From the NCBI RefSeq assembly GCF_024139115.2, contig NC_085139.1, positions 138,067,121 to 138,131,120 of the forward strand: 64,000 nucleotides of DNA. The letters run 5' to 3'. Positions 33,873 to 46,000 of this stretch are shown here, in pieces (the first letter of the stretch is position 1; the number at the start of each line of letters is the position of its first letter). The DNA comes from Armigeres subalbatus (taxonomy: Eukaryota > Arthropoda > Insecta > Diptera > Culicidae). A program made the position numbers and the translations under genes. The notes below the pieces were generated by a model, which saw nothing but the letters and a program-made list of their open reading frames with translations, had not been told where the DNA came from and did not search any database.

Positions 33873-34018
33873 CATCGTGTTAGCCTCATGATATACGAAT
33901 GCAAAAATGGTAACTTGGCTTAGAAACCTCGCAGTTAATAACTGTGGAAGTGCTTAATGAACACTAAGCTGCGAGGCGGCTCTGTCCCAGTGTGGGGATG
34001 TAATGCCAATAAAAAGAA
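33873..34018 (+). mobile_element. Feilai-like SINE, 5'-truncated, copy 5
   Basis: Only the downstream half is present: CATCGTGTTAGCCTCATGAT, CTCGCAGTTAATAACTGTGG, CTAAGCTGCGAGGCGG, GTGGGGATGTAATGCC and an A-rich tail. The tRNA-like head is missing. Confidence 0.85.
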
Positions 34019-34019
34019 A

Positions 34020-35030
34020 AGAATTCAGGTTCTCCCTTCAAAAGTTTATTTGAAAATTCCTACACTAAACCCAACACAAACGCCTCCAAAAATTTGTTTG
34101 AGAACTCCTCCAGAATTTTATTTCTTAAATAAATAAAAAATACCGCCCGAAATTCATTCGGATATTCCTCCATGGACTTCTTTAAAAGATTATTCGTAAA
34201 ACCTCCGAGATTTCCTTCGGATTTTTCTCCAGATTTTTTTTCGGAAGATCTTCCAGGAGATCCTTTGTAATTTATTGAAAATGAAGCTGTTTCCGATGTA
34301 GTTACTCATTAAATTTTCGAAAAAAAATCCAAAAATAAGCAACAAAGAAACAAATACTTTAGGATAAATGAAGACATTTTCGAAGAAATTCCTGCAGGAA
34401 GTTCCGGAAGAATTTCCGAAGAATGTTTTAAAGGAATTGCTGGAAGAAGTTCTGAAGAAATTCCTTAGGTAAATTTTGAATGAATTCCTTATGGAAATCT
34501 TGAATGACTTGAAATTTCTGTTTTTCCAGTGATTCATGAAATAAATGCCGAAACAATTTCAAAAGGAAGAATTTCCGAAGAAATTCTCAAAAAAATTCCG
34601 AAGAAATTATCAAAAGAACGAATGGATTTTTTTAAGGAATTCCTTGAGGAATTTTCACATCCAAAGGAATTCCTCAAGGAATCTCAGAAGGAGATTGTAG
34701 GAATTCGTAGAACAAAATCCGAAAGCATCCCTTTAGCAATTTCCGAAAGAAATTCGTAAAGGATTTTCTAAAGAAATCTGTAATGAAAATTCTTAAGGAA
34801 TTTTCGGAGAAATTTTGTAAGGAATCTCCGAAGGAATACCCAAACAAATTTTAGGAAGAATTCCTAAAATAATCTTCTAAGGTTTTTTAAAAGAAACTTT
34901 TCGGAGGAATATCTGGAGGAATTATCAAATATATTTCTTGATTTATTTCCGAACTAATTTCTGGAGTATTTTTCGAAGAAATTCAATTCATAAATGAATG
35001 TTTGAACGATACTTCTTCGAATATTCTCAG
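34020..35030. repeat. Degenerate GGAATTCC-type minisatellite relic
   Basis: Repeated AATTCCTC, GAAATTCC, GAAGAAATT and CCGAAGAA units at 12-bp multiples over about 1 kb, in one orientation on the left (to about 34260) and the other on the right. This is the same plan as 31000-31720 but old and decayed. The open frames are by-products. Confidence 0.65.
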
Positions 35031-35093
35031 AAGATCCAGGAATTTTACAATAAGGCTTTTACAATACAGTATTAAATAATTTCAAGACAATTA

Positions 35094-35284
35094 CACCCAG
35101 GTTTTTTTTTACACGGTTGGAATTCTTTAATTTCTCGGTTAACCCGAACTTTCACAGCTTTTTGAATACCACCTGAATTTTCTTTGATTTTTTGTGAATT
35201 TTTTCGTGGGGTTAACTCATTGTTTCATTGACGTTGAAGGTCTTAAACGACTAAAACCAAACCGTGTAAAAAAAAACCTGGGTG
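35094..35284. mobile_element. MITE family D, complete copy (TA target)
   Basis: The inverted ends CACCCAGGTTTTTTTTTAC and its complement, 27-28 bp, are flanked by TA (35092-35093, 35285-35286). A truncated relative is at 28855-29004. Confidence 0.87.
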
Positions 35285-35286
35285 TA

Positions 35287-36066
35287 AATTAAATTTTCGT
35301 AATGTTTGAAAATACCTGACGTTTTAACTAAATAATTTAACTAAATACTATGCAGCGAGGCGACAACACCCCAGGGTTGCAATAGCTGTGAATAATAAAA
35401 ATCCTGATTAATCCACCTAGCGGTGATGATGCCTTTCTCGCTCGTTCAAAATGGTTGATAAACATATATGAAAAGTCTAAAATAACAATTGGTGAATAAG
35501 ACTTTTTTCACATTTGTTTATATCAGATGAACCGACCTAGGGTCGAAAATCTCGTGAATAAAGATAGCTAAATAAAGTTAGATTGAATTGAAAATTCACA
35601 TTTGTTAAGCGAATAGAAATTTTTGACGGGAAAGGTCAATTTTTGCTAATAAGCAGTTCCGTTTTTGTCATTATCATTCAAATACTTTTCAACAAGATTT
35701 ATGAATTTGATCCGACTTAAAAAAAATCTGAAGAGAATTCTACTGGGGTTGCTTTTCTTTATATGGAAAGCATTTCGCAGTAATTGGTATGAATGCATGG
35801 TTAAAATTGATTATTTTAATTTCTAAACTAATCCAAATCTATTTATCAGATCACTCTACAGGTAAACTATCCAAGTACAAAATCTGATAAATTACGCGTG
35901 ACAGAGCTAGTGTTACCAAAATCAGCATTCTTGAGCTCATATTGTGCAATACTTTATATCGTAATGATAACATACCTGATATGCTATCAGCTTGCTTCCG
36001 TGTAATTTGTTATGGATTGTAGCAAGAATGTTTTCGATCATTTGATAATATAGGTTCGATAATTTA
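35287..36066. other. Unassigned; possible LINE 3' stub
   Basis: The segment 35530-35580 (ACCTAGGGTCGAAAATCTCG, GAATAAAGATAG) resembles LINE 3'-end hairpin plus AATAAAGATA tails seen in mosquitoes. The rest is AT-rich and unassigned. Confidence 0.35.
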
Positions 36067-36079
36067 GTAGTTTGTCAAT

Positions 36080-36314
36080 AACTCATTCCAGAGGTTAAAT
36101 TTCAAACGTGATATGTGGAGGACTTCTAGAGCGAAGGTTTTTACAACTCTGCCTAATTGTTGTTTCTATTGCACTAATAACAGAGTAAATAGCACTAGTT
36201 GTAGTAACTTATTATACAGACTGATCGAAATTTTGTTATCATTTAGTATTAGTAACTAGTGCTTTAACTCTGTTATTAGTTGAATTAAAACAACAACCTC
36301 TGGAATGAGTCATT
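36080..36314. mobile_element. Palindromic MITE, family H, 13-bp target duplication
   Basis: ACTCATTCCAGAGGTT and its complement close the ends, and an inner pair (CTAATAACAGAGT... / complement) extends the inverted repeat to nearly the whole 235 bp. GTAGTTTGTCAAT is duplicated at 36067-36079 and 36315-36327. The TSD length does not fit TA or TTAA families. Confidence 0.78.
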
Positions 36315-36573
36315 GTAGTTTGTCAATGATCGAACTAAGATTATTAAATGACCTAAAACATACTTGGATTATAGAAAAGTTTGGATATTTTTTCTTCTGA
36401 CTTCCAAAAATAGAAAATTTTCTCCAAATCCTTCCAAAACTCAGTTTCTCCTACATAATCCGAGTGCTTTGCAAACGAAATGAATATTCTATGGAAAGAA
36501 CCACGCGAATAAGGTTTATATAGCCATTTAAATGCGAGCGTTCGGAATATGAGTCCTTTTCGGGACTTGAGTC

Positions 36574-36971
36574 CAGTGATGGGAAATGTCAAAAAAATGT
36601 CATGGCATTGCTATTACTAATTTCCTTATAACTTTTTTCAAAAGTCATTTACAATTCGGATTTTTCGATTAACATGTAGTACTTAAAGGGTCCTAAAACT
36701 TCGTCGAACAGATCATTGTTCTAAATACAAAGTTTGAGCCTTGAAAGCGAGATTTAAAAAATGTCACGAAATGTCATGACATTAATGTCATTTGACACTA
36801 ATTCGGCTCTCACGCCGCCAACATCATATTTAGATAAATTACCTGTTAGAAAAAGTTTTCGGGTCCTTTAAGGGCTACATGTTTGTATGAAAAACATAAT
36901 TGTAAATGACTTGTGAGAAAAGCTATTAGCAAGTTAGTCTCATGACATCGATATGACATTTCCCGTCACTG
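36574..36971. mobile_element. hAT-type MITE, 398 bp with 8-bp target duplication
   Basis: Ends CAGTGATGGGAAATGTCA and TGACATTTCCCGTCACTG (17 of 18 complementary) follow the hAT CAGNGNTG rule. The exact 8-bp duplication CTTGAGTC is at 36566-36573 and 36972-36979. There is no transposase. Confidence 0.92.
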
Positions 36972-36979
36972 CTTGAGTC

Positions 36980-38184
36980 AAAACGGTTTATATTTTTCAA
37001 CATCAGATTATATGCCACCGAACCAAAGCACAGCACCCGGTGCGTTACCGCACGTATGCACAAGCAGCCGATGTCTTGATGCAGTGAAATAGTTATTTAT
37101 TGCATATCGCGTAAACTCTTGTTCTTCGAACACTATTCTCCCAAGAAACAAAGATAGCTCAGTGGTAACGTAATAGGCTCTCATTCAGAGGATTTATGTT
37201 CGATCCTCGTGCTAGCCATCTTTTTTTTCAAAACTCATATTTTCTAGGTGTGTGGTATAATATTGTAAGAAAAAATTTAATACTAGAAAATTCAAATATT
37301 CTTTTTTGTATTTTATATTTTCCATGCTAATAATCAATGAAACCTAATGGTGTGTATTGTTTATATTTATATTCATGACATTTCTATAATTGAATCCCTC
37401 TGATTATTTGGGATATTTGAAAGAACTCAGGTCTAAACTTTAGATGATGGAGGTAGGAAATGAAACATAAATGCATAAATTGAGAAGTTAGCAGAAACAA
37501 AATAGCTTTTGATTTACCTTGATTTACCTTAAGACCGGGGATTTCCCTCTGCGCGTTATTTCCGCGGAGCTATCCAAATTTTTCTTTTTTTTTCGTAATA
37601 CTCATGAACCAGTTTCCCCAAATCTCATTTGCTCGGATCAACATTCAACCCAGCTGAGCTAAAAATAGAACATTGCCTCACGCAATGCGATGTGTGTTGG
37701 TGATGCTTCCTATACGGCAATATTCATCAGACGGCAAGAGACTGAAGCGAATGCAGTGTCGTTCGTTCCCGCTGAAATGTGCTTGCATAGCGTCCTCAGG
37801 CACACCAGCTGAGCTCCCATATGTTGATTGAACGAAAGAAAGATGCATATGCGTAAAAATAGAACAGAAGCACCAGAAGCACGGCTTGCTGCTGATGCTA
37901 CGATGGTTAAGCCGACCGATCCACAGTGGCGGAAACCCAGACAAAACCTAAAACAAAATCGTTCTTTCGTGAAGCTGATAATAATTTAATTTTGCACATT
38001 CAGTCAATGATAATTCCTCAATTTGTTAATTGTAGTTGGTAAATTTAATTTTTGGTGACTTGGTTCAAGTTGATGCTGTAAAGTATCTCCTAAACATTAA
38101 TGTATAGGAAAATTAAATTTGACTAAATTTTTTATCGCAAAAGAAACTGAAGAAACTTTATCGGAAAGAACTGATACCATGCCA
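36980..38184. other. Unassigned, with a tRNA-like pseudogene
   Basis: 37150-37222 resembles a tRNA (AGCTCAGTGGTAAC D-arm, anticodon-like loop CATTCAG, GTTCGATCC, then a T run), but the T stem does not pair and the acceptor is imperfect. No other feature was recognised. The minus-strand frame at 37678-37944 matches nothing known. Confidence 0.45.
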
Positions 38185-38610
38185 TGTTCCGATGGTTTTG
38201 TGGTATAGCAAGCGCTTTCCACCCCAGAGGTCAGCGGTTCGAATCTAGGTGAATTCAGCATAGAACGTTTTGCTATTTTTTTATACGCAAAAACAGTTTT
38301 TTGGCCATAACTCCAGATTGCGATGAGCTATTATTCTAATTTTCAATAGCAAACAATGGGACTGAATTCCGCGTCGACTGCAACTTGTTGCGAGCAAATC
38401 GGACAATAGGAAGTTCAAAAAAGTGTGTCTACAAAATTTGTACACATACACACACACATACATACATACACACATACAGACATCACCTCAATTCGTCGAG
38501 CTGAGTCGATCGGTATATAAAAATCGGCCCTCCGGGCCTCCTATCAAAATTTCATTTTTGGAGCAATATTATAGCCTTTACGTACACTTAGTGTACGAGA
38601 AAGGCAAAAA
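38185..38610 (+). mobile_element. Composite tRNA-derived SINE, family S2 copy 1
   Basis: A tRNA-like head (TGTGGTATAGCAAGCG, GGTTCGAATC at 38236) leads to a body with GCAACTTGTTGCGAGCAAAT and an ACACATACATAC microsatellite. A LINE-like 3' end follows: TCGTCGAGCTGAGTCGATCG, GGCCTCCTATCAAAA, TATAGCCTTT, GTGTACGAGAAAGGCAAAA. The same 3' part occurs at 53140-53404. Confidence 0.72.
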
Positions 38611-38652
38611 AGAAGCGTTTTTAACTGATGTTCGTAATGTTTGCTCAGCAAT

Positions 38653-39054
38653 GACCCGTAACGCTGGGTAGACACCTTTACGTGGTGTGTTACGGGGTAA
38701 GATCTACCACGGTTACATTCCCAGGTAGAGGCGAATCCTGACCCAACGAATACCTTCCTCATTATCCAACTCCGTGGTACTTATGAGGGTGTCGCTAAGT
38801 CGGTGGCCTCTCGTTAAGTAAGTACGACATCAACACTTCCTTCCTCTCCCTAGTTACGGTGAAGATGGGCGTGGCCAGGAGTAGTAATCCTCATGTTTTT
38901 ATTATTTTTGTTTAAGACTGAAATCAAGGAGCACTCCTCTTCTTGATTTCTGAAAGCATTCTAGATAAGGATCTCAAAAGTAAAACATGAGTATCACTAG
39001 TGTCCAATCTACGAATTACACCGTAACAATGCTAATGCTAATGCTAATGCTTCC
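38653..39054 (+). mobile_element. Hairpin-headed SINE, family S3 copy 1
   Basis: About 400 bp from GACCCGTAACGCTGG to an (AATGCT)n tail, flanked by the 18-bp duplication TAATGTTTGCTCAGCAAT (38635-38652, 39055-39072). A second copy, in reverse, lies at 53447-53830 with its own long duplication and the same 5' start, so the element is a full unit rather than a LINE stub. The head has inverted CCGTAAC/GTTACGG but no A or B box that I can identify. Confidence 0.87.
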
Positions 39055-39072
39055 TAATGTTTGCTCAGCAAT

Positions 39073-39796
39073 ATTTGCTTTGCTGATACTCAGCAAGTGG
39101 TTTTTCAGTTATAATCAGAAATTGATTTCAAAATGTAAATTACTTACTCGGGAGTTGGAACAAAAAAATCGGTAAAGCATTCACAGTTGGGATTTAATTA
39201 TTTTGCTAAATCAGTTTGCCTTATAAGCCAACTGTCCTAATAGCACAAATCTTAAAACAAAGAAATATTATAAATAAATAAAAAAAATAAATATTGTCAA
39301 CTTGACTTGAAATTTCTTAACTGCAATAATTTTCCTGCACCAATGCCAGATCCTTTAAGAATGGGGACGCTTTGGGGATGTATCCAGGCCCCACAACAAA
39401 CCCATTTTGCGAGTCACCTACAAGTTTAGGTGCCCGACTAAATGAAGCCTTGGCTTAACGCATTCCAAAGATCAGTTTAACATTTTATGTATTATTATAC
39501 TAGATAGAGCCTCATTCAAACTCTCCAACTAATCAACCAACCTATTAATTAACCAAGACAATGTATGTCACTAAACCGACTTAGAGACACCATCGCTTGA
39601 GGTAGATTTGAAATTGAATTTTGATGAGATCCACCTTAACAACATTTATGAACTTCCATAAGACTTGTTTAGTACAATTCCAATTAACTCTACCACGCTG
39701 TATTTCTTCACAGATACGTATTTCGACCTCAATAATTTGGTCGTTTTCAGTGTCTCGTGCTTGGCTCGACTCGACTTAATTTAATTGATTTTTTTA
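39073..39796. other. Unassigned AT-rich sequence
   Basis: No gene, repeat or RNA was recognised. Confidence 0.5.
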
Positions 39797-39866
39797 TTGC
39801 GATTAGTCGGCGGCGGCGGCGCGAGTAAAACCACCGGCGGCGGCGGCGCGGCGGCGCACAGGTCTA
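39797..39866 (-). repeat. CGG-rich dispersed repeat G, copy 2
   Basis: Two (CGG)n blocks separated by GAGTAAAACCAC, ending GCGCACAGGT, the complement of the start of copy 1. Confidence 0.7.
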
Positions 39867-40169
39867 AGCCAAACCGCACTGAGCGGCTTTTTGACTGACT
39901 TATTATATTTTTTTTGTAAAAGAAAAAGGGAAATTATTTTAATTACTTAAACTTGTAAACTTGTTAGAGAGTAAAAATCGTTCGATAATTGTATCTCGAT
40001 TCGAAGCATTGGTAAATGATACTTTTGAACTTACTTTCCTACACAACAATGAAAACTAATCAGCGTGCAAAAAATAAAGACCTGGAAAATTACATTATTC
40101 GGGGCGTACATGGATTTTTGCCATCAAGTTCGTCCTAAATGTGTGCAATGGAATGATGAAATAAATAAA
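39867..40169. other. Unassigned AT-rich sequence
   Basis: No gene or repeat family was recognised. Confidence 0.45.
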
Positions 40170-41265
40170 TAAATATGAAAGATGAAAGAAAGAAGAAAAA
40201 AGAAGGAAGACGGGAGAAAGAAGGAAGAAAACGGAAGAAGGAAGAAAGAAGAAGAAAGAAGGAATAAGAAGGAAGAAGGAATAAGAAGGAAGAAGGAAGA
40301 AGGAAAGACGAAGAAGGAAAGAAGCAGACAGAAGAAGGATGAGAGAAGAAGGAAGAAGGAAATGGAAGAAGGATGAGGGAAGGAAGAAGAAGGAAGAAGG
40401 AAGGTTGACGAAGGAAGAAGGAAGAAAGAAGAAAGAAGCAGGAAGAAAACAAGGAAGAAGGAAAAAGGAAGAGAAAGAGTGAAGAAGGCTAAGGGAGGGA
40501 ACAAGAAAGATTAAAGAAGAAAGATGAAGGAAAAAAGAAGGAGGAAGGAAGGAGGAAGAATGAAAAAGGAAGAAGGCTTAGGGAAGGAGGAAGAAAGAAG
40601 AAGGAGAAAGAAGGAAGAAGTAATGAATAATAAGGGAGAAAGAAGAAAGAAGGAGAAAGTAGGAAGAAGGAATGATGAATAAAAGAGAAAGAAGAAGAAA
40701 AAAGAAGGAGAAAGTAGAAGGAAGAGGAAGAAGGAGGAAACAACATTGAAGAAAGAAAAAGAAAGAAGGATAAAATTAGCAGGAAGAAAGAAGAAGGGAG
40801 AAAGAAGAAGAAAGTAGAAAGTAGAAGGAAGAGGAGGAAGGAAAAAATAAGAACAAAGAAAGAAGATGGAGAAGGAATGAAGAAGAATGCAGAAAGAAGA
40901 AGAAACAAGGGAGAAGAAATAAGTAACAAAAAGAAGGAAGAAGCAACATTAAAGAAAGAAAAAGAAAGAAGGGAGGAAGAAAAAGGAAAAAAGAAGAAGA
41001 AAGTAGAAGGAAGAGGAAGAAGGAAGAAATAAGATTGAGGAAAGAAGAAGAAGAAGGAATAAATAAGTAGAATGAAGCAAGAAAGAAGGAAGAAGAATGC
41101 TGAAAGAAGAAGGAACAATGGAGAAGAAATAAGTAACAAAGTAGAAGGAAGAAGGAAGAGCGAAAAAGAAAAAAAAAGAATAAGAAGGAACACGAAGACA
41201 GATAGAAGAAGTAAGTTGCAAAAAGGGAGAAGTAGGAAGGGATAAGGTGAAGAAAGAACTTCTCA
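40170..41265 (+). repeat. 1.1-kb polypurine strand (GAAGAAGGAA-type)
   Basis: Nearly pure A and G on the plus strand in GAAGAAGGAAGAA-like units with no fixed period, interrupted by rare T or C. The long minus-strand open frames (up to 234 codons of Ser, Phe and Leu) are low-complexity by-products. Such mirror-rich purine tracts can form triplex DNA. Confidence 0.92.
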
Positions 41266-41758
41266 TTTTTCACTTTTTGCTAATTCAGCCTAATGGCCAT
41301 TCGGCCTAACGGCCTTCGTACTAATGGCCTGACACCGTTTTCAACTAGGAACATTGAAACGTAAATTGAAACAACGTAGAAAACCGCGTAAATCCCAAAA
41401 TATGTCTGAATGAACCGTGGAGATCCCGAAAGACGAGTGAAAAAAAATCGCGTAAAAAACGATTCGTAAAAAAAACCTGTATGATGCGTTGGCTCTTCCT
41501 TAATCGAATGGTTCAAGAGAATTTAAAATCCACCGAGAAACGACTGAGATATTAACGATCAAAGTATATCATATTTCCGTGACGTTTTTCGTTTTTTTGC
41601 AATCGTAAAGTGTACCCCAATAGAAAAGACAGACGTAGTTCTACGTCAAAAAACGACGGAAGGATTTTAGAAGCAAGTTTAAAACTATCAAATAAACGAG
41701 ATCAACAATCTTATAGATACTTTCTTAACGTCTCAGTACCCGTTTTAAAAATCTGAAG
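41266..41758. other. Unassigned; contains repeat E copy 2 (minus)
   Basis: 41281-41340 has TAATGGCC and CGGCCTAA units resembling a short tandem repeat. 41478-41622 is repeat E in reverse (ACGACTGAGATATTAACG, GCAATCGTAAAGTGTACCCC). No gene was recognised. Confidence 0.55.
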
Positions 41759-41773
41759 AGTGCCATGGTTTCA

Positions 41774-43053
41774 CTCGAATCTATACCATTTCGTCGAATA
41801 ACATTTAGTCGAATGACATCTGGTCGAAAGGACATTACGTCGAATGGACGTTTAGTCGAACGGACATTTAGTTGAAATCAGATTTTGGAATGAAGAATCT
41901 TCGAATGACGTTTGTTCAAAAGCGGATGTTCGAATTCAAAATTTTGGTACATTTAGTCTAATGACGTTTCGTCGATAGGCTATTAAAAAAAAATTTAGAA
42001 CAATTAAAAATTGAATGATTTATTGTGGTGTTTATAAAAGTCACGTAATTATTGCTTCAATATTGTCCAAAGAATGAAGGGCTCATAAAAAGAATAAATA
42101 ATACGAAAACGGTGAATATTTCGAGAATATTCCCGACTGGATATTGATATTGGCGAACCCCTCTAACCGACTACATTCCACATGGTCAAAAGACATTCAG
42201 TCGAATGATTTTTCGTCAATAGGCATGACGTCGAATAGATTAGGTCATATAACCATTTGGTCGGAATTAAATTTGCGGCCAATAATTAACGAATTTATGG
42301 TTGGAATTTTATTCTGAACTAATTATTGTATAAATATTGAGTGAAAGAAAGAGTTTCAATGAAAATAATTAGAAAACGATTTCCATTCGACTAAACGTCC
42401 TTTCGATATGTCATTTGACCAAATGTCATTTAACTAAATGTTCCAAAGCCGACTACGATGAAGTATTGGCAAAATAACATTAGTTTTTGACCATGTGCCG
42501 AAAAATAGATTAGAGGGTGTATTTCACCATCAGTACCCAATATTTTGCTTTTTGTAGGTTTTTAATTTCTCTATAATCCACCAGGGTCTCCGGGAGTTTC
42601 TGTTAGCTCAGGGGAAAATCCTCATTGGCATCCGTATTCGTTTCTTCCGCTGTGATTGAACTTCCTCACGTCTACTGAATTCTTCTAATCAATTTGTCAA
42701 TGTAGCTTGTGGATTATTTATTAAAATTTAACCAAAAATCTATTGGTGAATTATCTATTTAACTAATAACCTACCTATTACGGACTAAACACTTTCAACA
42801 TTCGACTAAATTTCCATTCGACTAAATGTCCTTTTGACTAAATGTCCTTTAGACTAAATGTCCTTTCGACTAAATGTCCATTCGATCAAATGTCCATGCG
42901 ACCAAATGTCCATTCTACTGAATGTCCATTTGACTAAATTTCCATTCGACTAAATGTCCATTCTACTAAATGTCCCTTCGACCAAATGTACTTTCGACTA
43001 AATGTCATTCGGCTAAACGTCATTCGACGAAATGTCCCAAAGCCGTTTCACTC
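41774..43053. mobile_element. Foldback element built on a 16-bp minisatellite
   Basis: The left end carries GTCGAATGGACATTTA-type units (41795-41960, 42185-42250); the right end (42790-43040) carries the reverse complement TAAATGTCCATTCGAC about 14 times. The 15-bp direct repeat AGTGCCATGGTTTCA flanks it (41759-41773, 43054-43068). There is no coding capacity. The centre (41960-42790) is unique AT-rich DNA. Confidence 0.82.
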
Positions 43054-43068
43054 AGTGCCATGGTTTCA

Positions 43069-46000
43069 TACAAAATAATGAATAATGTGATCAATATTCC
43101 TCACGATCACATTTTTATTTTATAGACAAAGAACTTAAAGGTTTACATTTTAGCTGCTACGCCCTTTTCAAATGTTGGTCTAGTTTTAATCTAATTTACA
43201 GCCGGTGTCTTTTGACAACACATGATTTCAAAATTATAATAAAATCATAAATGCCATCTGCCGGGTATCTTGTTCGTATTTTGTACTAAAATCAGAAACC
43301 AAATCATTCCATGTGGTATCGTTTTGGCCTGTGCACAGTGGTTAACGTGATCATCAGCTTTTTCGGTATGAAATCGTGTTTTAAATGGCATAGTATGTTC
43401 AGCATGTATGTTAATTCTCCTTGAAGTGAGATACAATTTTTTTTCAAGATTTGTTGAAACAAAATGGCGTCTTTGGGAAAGTTATCCGAAATAATCTACA
43501 GAAAAACTTTGTCAAAGACACTACTGGTCTATCTGTCTATCTGTACGAGTGATCTTCAAAGTGTGGCATAATCTTTTTTACTGCGGCCTTCGAAAGATTT
43601 AAAAAAATACACTACATGCTGTCCATTGATAAGCATGACAGGAAAAGCTTTTCATCTTACCAATTTTTTCGTTGTACCTAGCAATCTCTTATCAATTTCT
43701 TATCATTTTATGTTAAAGCATCATAAATATGTAAAGCAGGAATAGTTCTGGCATCATGATTAAAAAAATCATCAATTCATAGCTGTTATGGAGGCCAACA
43801 GCAAAAATCCTTCGATGTGTATACAAATATGCATTGTTTCGAAAAACGAACAAAATGTAACTTCGGGTAAACATAATGTTGTCATACACAGCTCCGTAAT
43901 AAAAATGCTTTCATTCTTCTAAATACATGAGGATTTGGTGAAATTGAACCGAAATATTATCAGATTATTAACTCCAGAAAATACTTGTCGGCGCATTCTA
44001 GTTATTTGAGGAAACAAATGGGCAAAATAGAGGTCATAGAGGCTTCATTATTCACGAAATCACTGAAATTTTAATGAACCAGAATTCGTGCTTCATACGT
44101 GACGTGATGGTTAAATTATCAATTTATGCTATTATTATATTCAAATAAACTTACTGTTCCTTACTCAAAATATGATCATATTTCATGATTATTCCGAACC
44201 TGAAGCAACCTTCGCAAGGATCTACTACTCGTAACGGTTTAATTTCCGCCTTCGGTCAAAAACTCCCATAAGGTATACCTAAACGTTCACGTTTGTCGAT
44301 CTCACTCAGTTAACGGTTGATCGAACCAACTTACCCTGAGGCTGGGCAGCGCCGCCTCATGTGATTAGTTTCGAGAATTTTTTTTTGCGTAATTTAGCAT
44401 TGACGGCCGGCCGGGTGCTGCGGCAATGCGTTTAGCACAGCGCAAGTTCCTCTCGTCGATCGAAAATGATCGTATCCGTTATTAGTGCAGTTTTACGAAG
44501 GTTACACTGAAAAGAACTCCGGAATCTTATTTCGTTCAATAACTACGGCAATCATAGACGGATGCTATCAAGTACCGTGATGACTAGAATTTCGGATACG
44601 TATTTTATTTCATATTTCATGTTGGCTTATTGTTTTAGAACTTCTGGGGCTAATCGGAAGTACAATCGACACGGTGCCTACAATATAGTTCAACTAAATG
44701 GTTAATGATGAACGATCAAAATTTGAACGAACCTCCGATGATGATGTTCATGGCCAATCATAGGTACTGCTGATTAGCTGTGGCAGTTATTACAGTAGCC
44801 GCTAGGTGCCGAAAATAAGAGTTGTGTAGGCATATCGGTTGAAATTTGGAAGTGTAAAATAAAAGGCATCGGAGAAAGCAGCATATGCTACTGGTGCTAC
44901 TCTAGTACATATACAGAAAGAAAATGAAAATAATGTTTCGGCCTCTACCCATGCAACGGTATTTTTTCTCAGTTTCGTTGCATCGTATGAAACAGTGGCA
45001 AATTATGATGCTTTCCCGGAATCTCGGGAGGTGATGCCTTATTAACAGCACACGTTTTGCCTTTTGAGGTCAACTTGTGTCTGGTCTTGACGGCTCTATC
45101 AGTGCGTCATATTGGGTTTAAAAAGGTTCGAGAGATGATGGTCAACGATCTGTAACTAATCCAAGCCATAAATTACATTATTTGAGGAAAGCTGCGTAGT
45201 TACACTCAGCATCAATATCGACAACCGCAATCACGAACTTCAGGTGAGTGATGTTTTAAGGTACGTCAGTTCGGACGTAGGCGCTGTTGGCTACCACACG
45301 ATGATAAGACTTCACGTCAATTATTTTCCTGATAAAAAAAAACAAATTCATAATAATGCCATTGTCGAAAGTTGAGTGGTGGAATGCGGACCTGAGGTCG
45401 GCTCAAGGGCAAATTGCTTAGTGCTGTGGTCATATACATTTGCCTTGTAGTGCACATAATTGTTCTACGCAATGGAAGTTCCAGCCAATTTTTTTCATAA
45501 AAATGAGTGGAGATGATTATTACTAACGTTTGATAATTGGGTGATGGAGAAGAGTTGTTAGTTAAACTCTTATGATTATTATTTTTTAGCCTCAGTGGAA
45601 TGTCTTCCTTTGTCATAAACTGTATTAACTGAAGTCGTTACAACAATTGACTAATTCCTTTTTATTTACGGTTCGGTCTTGCTGCAAACTCGAATTGAAT
45701 GAGAAAAAGAAATACAGAATGAGGCAATATCCGATCTTTTTCAGCAGATAACATCTTGATACAAAAATCAAAATCATTATAATTCATATCACATCTACTC
45801 AGAACCAACTCTTACTCGCATACTAATATTACCAATGAGGATATCCTGGCCCCAGGAGCGGACTAATAACAAACACTATGTTTCGTCCCAATTTCCGAAA
45901 GCGATGACTACATAATAAATTTTACTCTTACCGCTGCCACATTTCGAATAGTCATGCTGTTTAGCTGAAGAATTAGGCGAACCTATGTTTATCGACTTAG

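Noticed and set aside
37150..37222. tRNA gene with Glu-like anticodon loop
   Set aside because: The T stem does not pair and the acceptor is imperfect; better seen as a tRNA-derived relic.
40124..41273. Ser/Phe/Leu-rich minus-strand frames resembling membrane proteins
   Set aside because: They are the complement of a polypurine tract; any frame gives TTC/CTT codons.
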